38,108 nucleotides of DNA from Candidatus Enterousia scatequi. GTDB taxonomy: Bacteria; Pseudomonadota; Alphaproteobacteria; Rs-D84. Below, piece after piece: positions 15,218-24,388 of the stretch. Each line of letters starts with the position of its first letter. Position 1 is the first letter of the stretch. The notes beneath the pieces were generated by a model. That model did not search any database. It was not told the DNA's origin and worked only from the letters and a program-made list of their open reading frames with translations. Made by a program: the position numbers and the translations under genes. The stretch lies in NCBI GenBank assembly GCA_018064405.1, contig JAGHVG010000016.1, positions 1 to 38,108 on the forward strand, written 5' to 3'.

Positions 15218-16462
15218 ATGAACAAACAAATATCATTATTCATTGTAATATTAATGACGATACCTGCTTTGGCATACGGTGACATTGCATCCACCGGATA
15301 TGTTGATAGTATTGCCAACACAAAACAAGACGTGTTACCGATGGCAGCCCGTCCAACCAATGGTACCTATAACGTTGTTTGGGATAGTAACAGTGGTCAG
15401 TTTATATTTGAACCAGGCATGCAATGTGGTTCGGGTTGTTATGTCAATGGAGATAATGTTTGTATGTATTGTGATAAAGCATCATTTAATACAACCCAAA
15501 CAGAAAGTGTAACCAACGGCACACGTTCGCGCACTAACGCATGTACATCTGTGGATGTTGGTGCAACAACGTGTTCATGTTCCAATCGCAGTTATGGTAA
15601 TTGGACATATAATTGTAATAGCGGCTATAGTGGATCATCATCATGTTCATGCACGACCCCATGCACATCTGTTGCGAATCGTACCGACACAACCAGTGGG
15701 ACGGAAACATGCACAATAAGAAACGGCACAGGCAAACGTTCATACACGAATACATGCAGTAGTAATTACACCAGCAGTGGTTGTTCATCTGCTGGTGCAT
15801 CGTGCAGTGGGTGCAGTGCGTATAACACGCGTTCATCGACGGGTACATGTTATGTTCAAACATGTAACACTGGATATTATGGCACAGCGAATTCGTCAAC
15901 ATCATGTAGCGTATGCACGAATAAGCCATTGCATTCATTCTATACTGGATCATCGACAAGCAACAACTGTCCATGGACATGCGATAGTGGCTATACTCAA
16001 GAGGGCAGCGAATGCGGTGGTCTGAGTTGTCCATCTGGCCAATACGACATCGGATTTAGTCAGTGCATAGATCCCGCCACGAATGAGACAGGTTATGGAT
16101 ACATCAACGACAGTGTTCATACTTGGATAGGTCCAGATAGTTCCAATGAGTCCGTATACGGTCTAACGCAAGACAACACCTGGGGTGTGACATTATATAC
16201 AGGTGATAAAATAAAGGGAGAGACATTATGCAGCAGCATGGAAGGGATAGATGGCAAACCTGGTAATCCTGATGAAGCATTTGATGAGGATACTAGTCAG
16301 TATTGCTGGTGCAGGATGACGTTTCCGGCTGTGTCGCGTTGGGTGTTCCTCTACGACGACGGCTTTGCGGGCAATTGCGCGAACAATTGTGCGGGCTACT
16401 GCGGTTACAACATCCAGTTCAATTCCGCTTTCCGTTCGGGCATGTTCGGTTCGGTTGAGTAA
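15218..16462 (+). CDS. Secreted cysteine-rich protein with a C-terminal variable domain
   Basis: This 414-residue protein has a signal peptide (to about residue 21) and a DIASTGYVD module (about 22-68). A long Cys/Ser/Thr/Gly-rich region (about 69-265) is made of short repeats such as CNTGYYGTANSSTSCSVC. The C-terminal domain (about 270-414) begins SCPSGQYDIGFSQC and contains YGLTQDNTWGVTL and CWCRMTFPAVSRWVF. It ends with a cysteine-patterned stretch (CANNCAGYC) and FRSGMFGSVE. The same domain occurs twice in the protein at 31389. The last 40 or so codons use almost no A in the third position, unlike the rest of the gene. It is probably surface exposed. CAGGAG inside the upstream gene serves as ribosome-binding site. 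Confidence 0.8.
   Translation: MNKQISLFIVILMTIPALAYGDIASTGYVDSIANTKQDVLPMAARPTNGTYNVVWDSNSGQFIFEPGMQCGSGCYVNGDNVCMYCDKASFNTTQTESVTNGTRSRTNACTSVDVGATTCSCSNRSYGNWTYNCNSGYSGSSSCSCTTPCTSVANRTDTTSGTETCTIRNGTGKRSYTNTCSSNYTSSGCSSAGASCSGCSAYNTRSSTGTCYVQTCNTGYYGTANSSTSCSVCTNKPLHSFYTGSSTSNNCPWTCDSGYTQEGSECGGLSCPSGQYDIGFSQCIDPATNETGYGYINDSVHTWIGPDSSNESVYGLTQDNTWGVTLYTGDKIKGETLCSSMEGIDGKPGNPDEAFDEDTSQYCWCRMTFPAVSRWVFLYDDGFAGNCANNCAGYCGYNIQFNSAFRSGMFGSVE
16304..16462 (+). other. Variable module V1
   Basis: The 3' end of the 15218 gene, from CWCRM to the stop. Aligned by codon with V2 (31875-32033) and V3 (32343-32510), fixed Cys, Trp, Phe and SGMF positions alternate with changed ones; most changes are in the first two codon positions. 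The 20-base block ATTGTGCGGGCTACTGCGGT (16386-16405) is identical in V3, although the bases on either side differ. Confidence 0.6.
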
Positions 16463-16492
16463 TTGATGACCGGTATTATGCGAATCGTATCA

Positions 16493-16518
16493 AAAAAACA
16501 ACCGCCCATTTGGGCGGT
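16493..16518 (-). terminator. Terminator of the LOG-family gene
   Basis: ACCGCCC (16501-16507) pairs with GGGCGGT (16512-16518). The A-run at 16492-16498 becomes the T-tract on the minus strand. Confidence 0.75.
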
Positions 16519-16538
16519 GTAAAAATCAGGTGAATTTT

Positions 16539-17162
16539 TTACCAATCACCATTACATTCCAGAATTTTATTAACCAATTCATCAGGGTGTGCCAACATGT
16601 TGGCACTGAAATCCTTGACATCTTCAATAAAACCGTTATGCATCATATGGACAAACATCAAACTAAACAAGTCCCAGAAATGCCCAGTGTTCAGGAAAAA
16701 TATTGGTTTTTTTGATTCACCAATTTGTTGCATGGTTAAAATATCAGAAACTTCGTTTAATGTTCCAACACCGCCCGGCAAAATTATAAATGCATCGGCA
16801 ATTTCGTACATTGCCTGTTTACGCTCGTTAAGCCCACCAACAATTTTTACTTTAACACGTTCGTGTGCTGGTTCTTGTTTGTTAACCAAATGTTCAGTGG
16901 AAATTCCAGTAACCGAACCACCGTTGTCAAGTGCCGCCGTTGATACCGCACCCATCAGGCCAACATTACTGCCCCCGAAAACAATGCCGATTTCATTCCG
17001 CGCCAATAATTCACCAATCTGTTCCGCATCACGTGCATATTGACGATCGTTACCCAGTTGGTGTCCGCAATATACTGCAACCGTTTTTATTTTATGTGGT
17101 GCATCCTTACATTTTTTGTTGTGTATGGGGCTTTTAGTGTTTTTTGCTAGTTTTGTTGCCAT
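16539..17162 (-). CDS. LOG-family nucleotide 5'-monophosphate phosphoribohydrolase
   Basis: This 207-residue protein has the family's Rossmann-like fold signatures: VAVYCGHQLGND, IVFGGSNVGLMGAVS, ERKQAMYEIADAFIILPGG and PGGVGTLNEV (about 130-140), which binds the phosphate and holds the catalytic Glu. Such enzymes, often misannotated as lysine decarboxylases, release bases from cytokinin ribotides or other nucleoside monophosphates. The physiological substrate here is unknown. A basic leader of about 25 residues precedes the fold. The start at 17162 has an AAGGAA site. It is divergent from tilS. Confidence 0.9.
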   Translation of the reverse strand: MATKLAKNTKSPIHNKKCKDAPHKIKTVAVYCGHQLGNDRQYARDAEQIGELLARNEIGIVFGGSNVGLMGAVSTAALDNGGSVTGISTEHLVNKQEPAHERVKVKIVGGLNERKQAMYEIADAFIILPGGVGTLNEVSDILTMQQIGESKKPIFFLNTGHFWDLFSLMFVHMMHNGFIEDVKDFSANMLAHPDELVNKILECNGDW

Positions 17163-17210
17163 GTCTTTTTTCCTTTATTTTTGCAAATTATACCATAAAA
17201 TAACCTGTCT

Positions 17211-18179
17211 ATGAATCAAAATTTTAAGGACTTTATTCAAAAATATACAGACAAGCCAATCGCCGTTGCGGTCAGTGGTGGGGTGGATTCTGTGTGTTTA
17301 TTATGCTGGTTGGCGCAAATTCATAAAAACGTGGTGTGTTTGCATGTGAACCACGGTCTGCGTGCAGCGGCGGATACCGAAACAAAATATGTTTCTGACT
17401 TGTGCAAACAATTAAATGTTCCATGCCAGGTTTTCTATTGGACTGGCGAAAAGCCACAAACGGGTCTGGAAGCGGCTGCCCGGGATGCCCGATACAAGAT
17501 GATGATTGATTATTGCCGTGAAAATGCGATTGATTATTTGATGGTTGCACACCAGGCAGATGATCAAATTGAAACATTTTTAATGAACCTAGGGCGGGGC
17601 AGTGGGATTTATGGTCTGGCGGCGATGAAGACCGAATCTGTGCGTGATGGTATAAAAATTGTCCGTCCGTTGTTGTCTGTGTCGCGCGCGGAAATAAAAA
17701 AATATTGTGATGATAACAATATCAAATATTTTGCTGATGAAATGAATGACGATACGCACTATACGCGTGTTAATATTCGGAAAAATCGCCATGTTTTATC
17801 GGACACGTTGGGGATTAGTGATGCGCGGTTGTTGCTGGCAATTGAAAATTTGGGGCGTTTGCGCGATGCGTTGGACAATGATATAGATCATTTAATTACA
17901 TCTGTCTGTCACAAACATTATGCGATGTTTTCTGATTCTTTTCTGTTTGACCTTAGCCCAGATATTAGATTAAAGTTACTTGGAACATTGATTCAAAAAA
18001 TAGGGGGGGATAATTATCAGCCACGCTTGAAATCATTGGCGTGCGCACTAGATAAATTATCACAAGATACACAATTCACATTGGGACACTGCACAATACG
18101 CAGGTTGAAATCAAAGATTTTAATCGTTCCCGAAGGTGATAAAACAACGTTTAGGACAAGACATGAAAAAAGTATTTAA
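17211..18179 (+). CDS. tilS: tRNA(Ile)-lysidine synthase
   Basis: TilS converts C34 of tRNA-Ile(CAU) to lysidine, allowing AUA to be read as isoleucine. The 322-residue product shows the PP-loop ATP motif AVAVSGGVDSV (about 18-28), LHVNHGLR and AHQADDQIETFLMNLGRGSG. The N-terminal catalytic domain is complete. The C-terminal part is short, as in other compact TilS proteins. It overlaps ftsH by 17 bases; tilS followed by ftsH is a widely conserved order. Confidence 0.95.
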   Translation: MNQNFKDFIQKYTDKPIAVAVSGGVDSVCLLCWLAQIHKNVVCLHVNHGLRAAADTETKYVSDLCKQLNVPCQVFYWTGEKPQTGLEAAARDARYKMMIDYCRENAIDYLMVAHQADDQIETFLMNLGRGSGIYGLAAMKTESVRDGIKIVRPLLSVSRAEIKKYCDDNNIKYFADEMNDDTHYTRVNIRKNRHVLSDTLGISDARLLLAIENLGRLRDALDNDIDHLITSVCHKHYAMFSDSFLFDLSPDIRLKLLGTLIQKIGGDNYQPRLKSLACALDKLSQDTQFTLGHCTIRRLKSKILIVPEGDKTTFRTRHEKSI

Positions 18180-20037
18180 AAAAGATAGATCTGGATGGTT
18201 TTTAGGGTTATTTATTGCACTGTTTTTGGCAATGATTTTGCGCACTTTTGTTGTCGGTGGCCCGTCACAGGTTATTAGTGCTGATGGAACAGTTGTTCAA
18301 TCAACCCGTCCGGTTGAGATGTCTTTTTCAGATGTCTTGCGTCGCAGTGGCGACATTAAGACAATGAATATTCGCGGTGAAGATGTGTCTGGGGAATTAA
18401 AGGACGGCACAAAATATAATGCGACAATAACTTATGATCCGGCATTGTTGTCTAAACTTGCGGAAAATGGTGCAACAATATCCATAGATGCATCCAAGAC
18501 ATTGTTGGATTATCTGGGGTTGTGGTTCCCGATTGTTTTTGGCGTGTTGCTGATATGGTGGTTGTTACGCGGTATGCGTGGTGGGGCGGCGGGAATAGGG
18601 CGCAGTTTAATCGGGCAAAACCCAACAAAAATTACAACAGGAAAACCAAAGACAACGTTTAAAGATGTTGCAGGAATTGATGCAGAAAAACAAGAATTAG
18701 TGGAAGTCGTAGAATTCTTGAAAAATAAAGATAAGTTCAAGGCGATTGGTGCCCGTGTGCCACGTGGAATATTGTTGTCTGGGGAACCAGGAACGGGTAA
18801 AACACTGTTGGCGCGTGCTATCGCAGGCGAAGCAAATGTTCCGTTTTTCGCAACATCGGGCAGTGACTTTTCAGGTATTATCGTTGGGCTGGGGGTCGCT
18901 AAAATAAAAGATATGTTTGAAATGGCAAAACGGACTGCGCCATGCATACTGTTCATAGATGAAATTGATGCAATCGGTCAACGTCGCAGTGCGCATTCTT
19001 TTAATGACCAGGATCGAGAACAGACATTGAATCAGTTGCTGATAGAAATGGATGGGTTTGCAAATGATACTGGGGTAATTGTGATTGGGGCAACCAACCG
19101 ACCGGATATGTTGGATCCTGCGTTGTTACGCCCAGGACGTTTTGATCGCCAGGTCCATATTGATTTACCTGATTTGTCGGCACGTAATGCCATTTTGGAA
19201 TTACACGCTAAAAAGTTTAAGTTAGAAGATAATGTCGCACTTATGGATGTAGCGCGTGGAACAACCGGGTTTTCCGGTGCTGATTTGGAAAATTTGTTGA
19301 ATGAAGCGGCGTTGCATGCGGTGCGTGAAAACCATAGCAAAATAGAAAAATCTGATTTAGATGAGGCGCGTGATAAAATTTTGATGGGGCCAAAGAAAAA
19401 CCGTAAAATGCGCCCAGAAGATATAAAATTAACCGCATATCACGAAGCGGGGCATGCGTTTGTTAGTGTGGCGTATTCTGACGTGACCGACCCCATACAC
19501 AAGGCGACTATTATTCCGCGTGGGCGTGCGCTGGGGATGGTTCAACACTTACCCATTGACGACAAGGTGTCTATGACAATTTCTGAAATTCGTGCTGAAT
19601 TGGCAGTCGCACTGGCGGGGCGCGGTGCCGAAGAAGTGTTTTTTGGTAAAGATAAAATAACAACCGGTGCAGAAAGCGATATTGATATGGCAACGCGGTT
19701 GGCGCGGTATTCTATAACAACAGCGGGATTGTCGGATAAAATTGGTCTGGCGGCAATAAAGCAGGTTAATAATTTCGGTAATCGCAGCCCATTGGAATCT
19801 GCATCTGAAAAAACGTCTGAATTGGTTGATGCGGAAATTCGTTCATGGTTGGACAACGCACACAAAGATGCGATTCGGTTGCTGACTAAAAACAAAGATA
19901 CGGTTAAGCGTTTGGCCGAAGAATTATTGAAACGTGAAACCTTAACTGGGGATGAAATCAAAGAAATTATTTCTGGGAAAAAGAAAACTGTGAAAAAAAC
20001 AATCGCAGTTAAGAAAAATGGAAAACGCGCAAACTAG
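18163..20037 (+). CDS. ftsH: ATP-dependent zinc metalloprotease FtsH
   Basis: A membrane AAA+ protease that degrades membrane proteins and regulators such as LpxC in other bacteria. The 624-residue chain has two transmembrane helices (about 12-30 and 120-140) flanking a periplasmic domain. Walker A is GEPGTGKT (207-214), Walker B is ILFIDEID, the second region of homology is ATNRPDMLDPALLRPGRFDRQ without its first residue, and the zinc site is HEAGH (427-431). Two positions are unusual: Walker A has Glu where Pro is normal, and the pore loop reads GIIVG (238-242) where the family has (M/Y)FVG, so the aromatic gripping residue appears absent. The C-terminus is lysine-rich. The start at 18163 lies within tilS. 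Confidence 0.95.
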   Translation: MKKVFKKDRSGWFLGLFIALFLAMILRTFVVGGPSQVISADGTVVQSTRPVEMSFSDVLRRSGDIKTMNIRGEDVSGELKDGTKYNATITYDPALLSKLAENGATISIDASKTLLDYLGLWFPIVFGVLLIWWLLRGMRGGAAGIGRSLIGQNPTKITTGKPKTTFKDVAGIDAEKQELVEVVEFLKNKDKFKAIGARVPRGILLSGEPGTGKTLLARAIAGEANVPFFATSGSDFSGIIVGLGVAKIKDMFEMAKRTAPCILFIDEIDAIGQRRSAHSFNDQDREQTLNQLLIEMDGFANDTGVIVIGATNRPDMLDPALLRPGRFDRQVHIDLPDLSARNAILELHAKKFKLEDNVALMDVARGTTGFSGADLENLLNEAALHAVRENHSKIEKSDLDEARDKILMGPKKNRKMRPEDIKLTAYHEAGHAFVSVAYSDVTDPIHKATIIPRGRALGMVQHLPIDDKVSMTISEIRAELAVALAGRGAEEVFFGKDKITTGAESDIDMATRLARYSITTAGLSDKIGLAAIKQVNNFGNRSPLESASEKTSELVDAEIRSWLDNAHKDAIRLLTKNKDTVKRLAEELLKRETLTGDEIKEIISGKKKTVKKTIAVKKNGKRAN

Positions 20038-20668
20038 TTTTGAAATATTTCGTATGCAGCCACAGAATACAAATTCTGTATTGTTGTGTCGTGGCAATGA
20101 TTGTGTTATTTTTGATGCGTGGGGGCGTGCAACAGATTGGGCACATTTATTGGATGCGCGTGGACTAAATTTGCGTGCGATATATTCAACACATGGACAT
20201 CCTGATCATATTTCAGCTGCCCCAGATTTAGCAAAACAGTATGGCGCAATATGGTATTTACATCCGGCAGATAGAAATTTAATAGGTTGGGGTAATGAAA
20301 TATTGGATATGTTTGGATTAGATCATTTGTGCCCCCATCATGATGTTTCATCTGATTTGGTGCCGGGTAATGTTAAGGTTTTACCAGAAACAGATATGCA
20401 GATAATCGAAACCCCCGGACATTCTGCTGGGGGGGTGGTGTATTGGTTTCCTGAATATAAAATATTATTGTCTGGGGATACGATTTTTCGGGATGGTTTT
20501 GGTCGCTATGATTTGCCTGGTGGCAGCAGGGGGGATTTAGAGCAATCTATATCAAAAATTTATGATATGAATTTGCCAGATGATACCTATGTTGTTCATG
20601 GGCATGGGTTGGATTCAACGATAAAAATATTAAGGGAAACAAATACGGTATTTAAACATTATGATTAA
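20018..20668 (+). CDS. Metallo-beta-lactamase-fold hydrolase (glyoxalase II-like)
   Basis: A 216-residue protein with the metal-binding motif THGHPDH (about 59-65), further ligands in ETPGHSAGG and LSGDTIF, and the final VVHGHG. This is the arrangement of two-metal thioester hydrolases of the glyoxalase II group. It lacks glyoxalase II's C-terminal substrate-binding domain, so glutathione thioesters are not assured. The start overlaps the 3' end of ftsH by 20 bases and its end overlaps the next gene by eight, placing it in the tilS-ftsH transcript. Confidence 0.88.
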   Translation: MENAQTSFEIFRMQPQNTNSVLLCRGNDCVIFDAWGRATDWAHLLDARGLNLRAIYSTHGHPDHISAAPDLAKQYGAIWYLHPADRNLIGWGNEILDMFGLDHLCPHHDVSSDLVPGNVKVLPETDMQIIETPGHSAGGVVYWFPEYKILLSGDTIFRDGFGRYDLPGGSRGDLEQSISKIYDMNLPDDTYVVHGHGLDSTIKILRETNTVFKHYD

Positions 20669-21392
20669 GCAAATATGGCCTGGTTTTGTTTTGGTTGGGT
20701 GTGCCGGGGTTGACACGATTAATATGGATTCTTTGACATATCGTGAAATTTCAGCGGGTGATTATACGATTGTATCTTGGGGGCGTTTAACAAATTCAAC
20801 CGAACCTGTATATATTTATATAGAAGGTGATGGCCATGCATTTAATGCTTCTGGTCGTCCGACATCAGATCCCACACCACGTGGAACAACAATGCGTGAA
20901 ATCGCTTTGCGTGATCACGGAAGCAATGTGGTGTATTTGGCACGCCCATGCCAGTTTGTTTTATCTGATAAATGCAGTGTGACAGATTGGACGTCTGGGC
21001 GATTTTCATCACAAATCATAGAATCTATGTCAATCGCGGTAAAAGATATTGCACAAAACCGACCAATAGTATTAATTGGGTATTCAGGTGGTGCGCTGGT
21101 TTCTGGGTTAATAATACACAAACACCCTGAATTAAATGTTCGGAAATGGGTTACGATTGCTGGGGTTTTAAATCATGCAGATTGGACAGAATATTTTGGT
21201 GATAGACCGCTTAGTCATTCATTGAATTTGGGTGCGTTACCGCGTGTGCCCCAGGTTCATTATGTTGGGGAAAATGATAAGATAGTTCCATTGGAATTAT
21301 CAACAAAATGGATTGATGGTGCGCTGTTATACATTGTGCCAGGTGCAAGCCATGATGATTTTGGTGGTTTTAGTGTTTTTGGTGATGAATAG
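20661..21392 (+). CDS. Alpha/beta-hydrolase, possible lipoprotein
   Basis: The 243-residue protein has the nucleophile elbow GYSGGA (about 139-144), an oxyanion-region YIYIEGDGHAF, YVGENDKIVPL with the likely acid Asp, and GASHDDF with the likely catalytic His, so a full triad can be proposed. The N-terminus MIKQIWPGFVLVGCAG contains LVGC, which fits a lipobox with lipidation on Cys14, though the hydrophobic stretch is short. Substrate is unknown. It is the last gene of the overlapping tilS-ftsH run. Confidence 0.8.
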   Translation: MIKQIWPGFVLVGCAGVDTINMDSLTYREISAGDYTIVSWGRLTNSTEPVYIYIEGDGHAFNASGRPTSDPTPRGTTMREIALRDHGSNVVYLARPCQFVLSDKCSVTDWTSGRFSSQIIESMSIAVKDIAQNRPIVLIGYSGGALVSGLIIHKHPELNVRKWVTIAGVLNHADWTEYFGDRPLSHSLNLGALPRVPQVHYVGENDKIVPLELSTKWIDGALLYIVPGASHDDFGGFSVFGDE

Positions 21393-21420
21393 TTGACAAT
21401 ATAAAGTTTTGTGGTAGAAT
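21393..21420 (+). promoter_or_regulatory. Strong sigma-70-type promoter
   Basis: TTGACA (21393-21398), a 16-bp spacer, then TAGAAT (21415-21420). The ATG at 21430 is only nine bases after the -10 box, so the transcript would start within about three bases of the start codon. Confidence 0.75.
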
Positions 21421-21429
21421 CCGGTCGTT

Positions 21430-22278
21430 ATGAAAGAAGCCGAACAGTTTAAATTATTTGATATACCAGTGTTATGTAGTGTTTTTATGCCTGCTGCGTT
21501 TGAATATTATGCTGACGTGTTGCCACCGATACCAGATGGGGTAAAGCATTATTATTCTGAATGGGTAAAAGTTTTACCAGAGGTTTTACAAAAACCTTGT
21601 TTTCGTGATTTCGTTGGCGACAAAGGTTATAATGCAATGAAATTTGGTGCGAATCCTGTGTTTACAGAAAGATGTGTTTCGTCACAACAGGACATCGGGT
21701 ACCAATCGCTATATAACGCGCTTAGGAACACAGAAACACTAAATTATTTAATGGAGAAAAATGTAGCAAATTTGCGTTTCGTTGATGTTGGATCTGGTTT
21801 TTGTCCTTTGTCCGCTGCATTACAAAATGAGTATAATTTATCCGATGTTTATATTATAGACAAGCAGCCAATTTTAGATGCTTATGAAATGACCGCGAAT
21901 ATTGTTGGTGGAAAAAGTCCTGTATGTATAGATTGGGATACAGCCAAAGAAAAAATTCAGAACCAGCAAATAAACACCGTTGTGGCGATGGGGCTGTTCC
22001 CGTATCTGCCGTTGGCGGAACAGATTGATAGGTTGATGTTTATTAACCAGTATTGTCAAAATATTTTTATTGAGATTAAGTATAACAGTAAAAGAAACCT
22101 TGCTACGTCACAATTTTTTAGTTCTGACAGTTTGGTTCAGTTGCGTTCTTCGCTTGGGCAGAGTAAGGAATTGGAAAAACACACCCGTCATAAAACACTG
22201 GAATATTACCGGCGTTTTTGTGAATTAAGCAAGAATCGCTTTCGCCAGAAAGAATTTAGTTTATTTATTTGTCGTTAA
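21430..22278 (+). CDS. SAM-methyltransferase-like protein, unknown function
   Basis: The 282-residue protein has LRFVDVGSGFCPLSAAL (about 115-131), a plausible SAM-binding motif I, then VYIIDKQPILDAYE with an acidic residue where motif II is expected. The rest matches no named family I recognise. The N-terminal third (about 1-110) is unassigned. No ribosome-binding site precedes the start, in line with a leaderless mRNA from the promoter at 21393. Its 3' end overlaps the convergent prmC by 18 bases. Confidence 0.7.
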   Translation: MKEAEQFKLFDIPVLCSVFMPAAFEYYADVLPPIPDGVKHYYSEWVKVLPEVLQKPCFRDFVGDKGYNAMKFGANPVFTERCVSSQQDIGYQSLYNALRNTETLNYLMEKNVANLRFVDVGSGFCPLSAALQNEYNLSDVYIIDKQPILDAYEMTANIVGGKSPVCIDWDTAKEKIQNQQINTVVAMGLFPYLPLAEQIDRLMFINQYCQNIFIEIKYNSKRNLATSQFFSSDSLVQLRSSLGQSKELEKHTRHKTLEYYRRFCELSKNRFRQKEFSLFICR

Positions 22279-23031
22279 CACGATTACGCGTTGTTTGTTT
22301 GATAGGTCTTTATCCACCCTAATAAAAACCCAGTGATTGGCTAAAAATATTTTTTTTACTTTGTTTAACATCCCCACACCAATTTCTAAATATATTTTTC
22401 CGTTGGGCTTTATCCAATTTTTTGCGTTTTTAGCAATTTGTTCGTATGCATATAATCCGTTATGCTTTGCATATAATGCGATTTTAGGGTCGTGTTTTGC
22501 AGCGGCATTTATGCGTTTATCAGTTTTTTTAATATATGGTGGGTTGGAAACAATAATATCAAATTTTTTGTTAAATGCCGCTGGATTAGCAAAATCGGCA
22601 TGTTTTAGAGTGATGTAATTATTTAATTTTAATGTGTTGATGTTTCTGGCGGCAACGTGTAATGCTGAATAAGATTTGTCTATACCGGTTCCAGTTGATT
22701 CAGGGATATTCTTCACAAGCGTGGCAATAATACAACCCGTTCCGGTTCCAATATCCAAAATATTTACATTACGTGGCGCATCGGATAAAACGGATTCTAT
22801 AAGTGTTTCTGTGTCTGGGCGTGGATCAAGTGTGTGTCTGTTTGTATAAAACGGCAGGCCATAAAACCATTTTTCATGAATAATTTTGGCAACTGGGGTT
22901 TTACAATATAATTGTATGGCGATTTTATATGCTGTAAACAATGACATGTTCGGAATGTGTTCGCATATAATACGCGCACAATGTGGGTCGCTAAAGCGAG
23001 ATAAAAATTCAAACGCTTGATTTGTTGTCAT
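22261..23031 (-). CDS. prmC: Release-factor glutamine methyltransferase
   Basis: PrmC methylates the Gln of the GGQ motif in release factors 1 and 2. The 256-residue protein has the family marker LDPRPDTETLIE, motif I NILDIGTGTGCI and the catalytic VSNPPYI. The start at 23031 gives MTTNQAFEFLSR, leaving the usual N-terminal helical domain slightly short. A start at 23049 is possible but would extend nearly to the start of the divergent M23 gene (23053). prmC normally sits by prfA; it does not here. Confidence 0.93.
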   Translation of the reverse strand: MTTNQAFEFLSRFSDPHCARIICEHIPNMSLFTAYKIAIQLYCKTPVAKIIHEKWFYGLPFYTNRHTLDPRPDTETLIESVLSDAPRNVNILDIGTGTGCIIATLVKNIPESTGTGIDKSYSALHVAARNINTLKLNNYITLKHADFANPAAFNKKFDIIVSNPPYIKKTDKRINAAAKHDPKIALYAKHNGLYAYEQIAKNAKNWIKPNGKIYLEIGVGMLNKVKKIFLANHWVFIRVDKDLSNKQRVIVLTTNK

Positions 23032-23052
23032 AAAAATATTATAATTCACCCC

Positions 23053-24309
23053 ATGAAAAAAGCAAAAGATATTATAAATAACGTCAATTTGACGAAGTTG
23101 GTTGTTGCGCTGGCAATAGTTTTAACATTGATAGCATCTGTTTTGGTTGTGTCACGTTATACTCATGGTGGCAGGATTCTTGGCCCATCTGAGTGTGTGA
23201 CAACGGTTGCCGTATCAAGCGGTGATACGCTGTCTGGTCTGTTATCTGCCCAGGGATTAAATGGTAAAGATACAAACGCAATTGTAAACGTGCTGAAAAA
23301 AGATGGCGGCATATCGACGATTCGTGCCGATAAGGATAAGATTGAATTCATTCGCCCAGAAGAAAATGCACCTGTGTCTAAGATCGTGGTTATTCCATCT
23401 CCTTGGCACAAGGTGGAAGTGACGTGTGCAGAGGATGGATCATGGCAATGTAATAGTGTTGATGTGGAACGTGATACGCACGGTGTTTATAAATCTGGCG
23501 AAATTGCCGATGGGGATAGTTTTTATTTGGCGGGCATTCGTGCCGGTATCCCAGAAGGCATTTTGATAGATGTATATGATTTGTTAGCATTTGAAATGGA
23601 CTTTGAACGTGATGTTCGTGCAGGACAGAAGTTTTCTGTATTGTATGAAGAAAACTTTTCTAATGGTAAAAGAATTGATACGGGACGGGTTTTGGCGGTT
23701 TCGTTTGATGCATTGCGCGGTAATGTGAAAATGTATCGTTTTAAAAAGGCAGATGGAGCGGTTGGGTATTATGATGAAAAAGGTAATGGCGCGATTAAGT
23801 CGTTAAAGCGGACACCAATTAATAACGCCAAGATTACAAGTAGTTTTTCGGGCAAACGTAAACATCCTGTGTTGGGGTATACGCGTGCACACAAGGGGGT
23901 TGATTTCCGTGCATCTACGGGGACACCGATACCGGCTGCAGGCGCAGGGCGTGTTGTTGCACGTGGATATAACAGTGGTCATGGTAACTATGTTAAAGTT
24001 CGCCATAATGGATCTTATGAAACACTGTACGCACACATGTCCAAATTTGCCAAGGGTGTTGGGGTTGGAACTGTTGTAAAGCAGGGGCAAACAATTGGTT
24101 ATGTTGGGTCAACCGGACTATCAACGGGTCCGCATTTGCATTACGAAATAATCAAAGATGGCAAGCATGTTAATCCTATGACGGTCAAATTGCCCGCGAT
24201 AAATAGTTTGAATGCTGCGGATAAACAAAAGTTTTTAGAATATCGCCAGGAATTAGATGCTAACATTGAAAGGTTGGCGGATAATCCAAAATTATTTATA
24301 CAATTATAA
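23053..24309 (+). CDS. Membrane-anchored M23 endopeptidase with an N-terminal accessory domain
   Basis: The 418-residue protein has a short cytoplasmic stub and one transmembrane helix (about 14-36). A LysM/OapA-like segment with SSGDTLSGLLSAQGL (about 57-71) is followed by a mixed beta domain (about 95-260) as in MepM/ShyA-type enzymes. The C-terminal M23 domain has HKGVDFRA, LYAHMSKF and GPHLHYE, so all zinc ligands are present. Such enzymes cut D-Ala-mDAP cross-links to allow wall growth, and the N-terminal region often holds them inactive. It differs in architecture from the coiled-coil M23 protein at 10009. No clear ribosome-binding site is seen. Confidence 0.9.
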   Translation: MKKAKDIINNVNLTKLVVALAIVLTLIASVLVVSRYTHGGRILGPSECVTTVAVSSGDTLSGLLSAQGLNGKDTNAIVNVLKKDGGISTIRADKDKIEFIRPEENAPVSKIVVIPSPWHKVEVTCAEDGSWQCNSVDVERDTHGVYKSGEIADGDSFYLAGIRAGIPEGILIDVYDLLAFEMDFERDVRAGQKFSVLYEENFSNGKRIDTGRVLAVSFDALRGNVKMYRFKKADGAVGYYDEKGNGAIKSLKRTPINNAKITSSFSGKRKHPVLGYTRAHKGVDFRASTGTPIPAAGAGRVVARGYNSGHGNYVKVRHNGSYETLYAHMSKFAKGVGVGTVVKQGQTIGYVGSTGLSTGPHLHYEIIKDGKHVNPMTVKLPAINSLNAADKQKFLEYRQELDANIERLADNPKLFIQL

Positions 24310-24388
24310 TGTTTTTTATGAATACCTTCCTGTGTGTTTGAATTGTTTGTGCTGATATAATATCAAGCAGAACAAAAGGAGGTTCTTT

